From Turicibacter sp. UBA7094 (GTDB lineage Bacteria > Bacillota_I > Bacilli_A > MOL361 > Turicibacteraceae): DNA of 33,406 nt. A program made the translations under genes and the position numbers. Below are positions 33,381 to 33,406 of this stretch, piece after piece. The DNA lies in assembly GCA_002493395.1 (NCBI GenBank), contig DKYS01000079.1:21302-54707 (forward strand), read 5' to 3'. How positions within the stretch are numbered: position 1 is the first letter of the stretch; each line of letters starts with the position of its first letter. The notes beneath the pieces are model-generated. The model had not been told where the DNA came from, made no database searches, and saw only the letters and a program-made list of their open reading frames with translations.

Positions 33381-33406
33381 AAATGAGTCGCCAAAAGGGC
33401 GATGGA

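Overview
The window is A+T-rich DNA from a spore-forming Bacillota. It carries yabG, veg, spoVG and spoVT in nearly the Bacillus 'purA-side' order (HD protein - rnmV - rsmA - yabG - veg - ispE - spoVG - glmU - prs - pth - mfd - spoVT). It also has a single-chain PurL of the clostridial type. Turicibacter or a close relative is my best guess. That is inference from gene order and protein style, not a database result.

Region 1 (about 400-13,830, all + strand) is a housekeeping and sporulation block made of several short transcription units. Each is bounded by intrinsic terminators and mostly driven by extended -10 promoters: nucleotide hydrolase/5S rRNA maturation/16S rRNA dimethylation, a spore protease, Veg, isoprenoid kinase IspE, SpoVG, UDP-GlcNAc synthesis (GlmU), PRPP synthesis (Prs), peptidyl-tRNA hydrolase, transcription-repair coupling factor and SpoVT. 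The genes purR and yabJ/ridA, which sit between ispE and spoVG in Bacillus, are missing here. So is ctc between prs and pth.

Region 2 (13,850-16,440) holds a decayed IS3-type transposase remnant and guaB on the - strand. It also holds a 690-base control region. This contains a divergent guaB promoter, a forward sigma-A promoter, an undescribed 32-residue ORF with a perfect ribosome-binding site, and a clear guanine-class purine riboswitch. A terminator lies just in front of fhs.

Region 3 (16,448-30,344) is a long purine operon: fhs-purE-purK-purL-purC-purF-purM-purN-purH-purD. It converts PRPP to IMP and includes the enzyme that makes the 10-formyl-tetrahydrofolate used by PurN and PurH. The one IMP-pathway gene absent is purB. 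Structured leaders lie between fhs and purE and between purL and purC.

Region 4 (30,447-33,281) is a two-gene cassette: a class V aminotransferase and a 574-residue protein of the PEP carboxykinase/HPr kinase superfamily whose substrate I cannot name. The window ends in a very strong promoter (TTGACA-17-TATTAT) followed by a small GTCGC-type hairpin, perhaps the start of an rRNA or tRNA operon.
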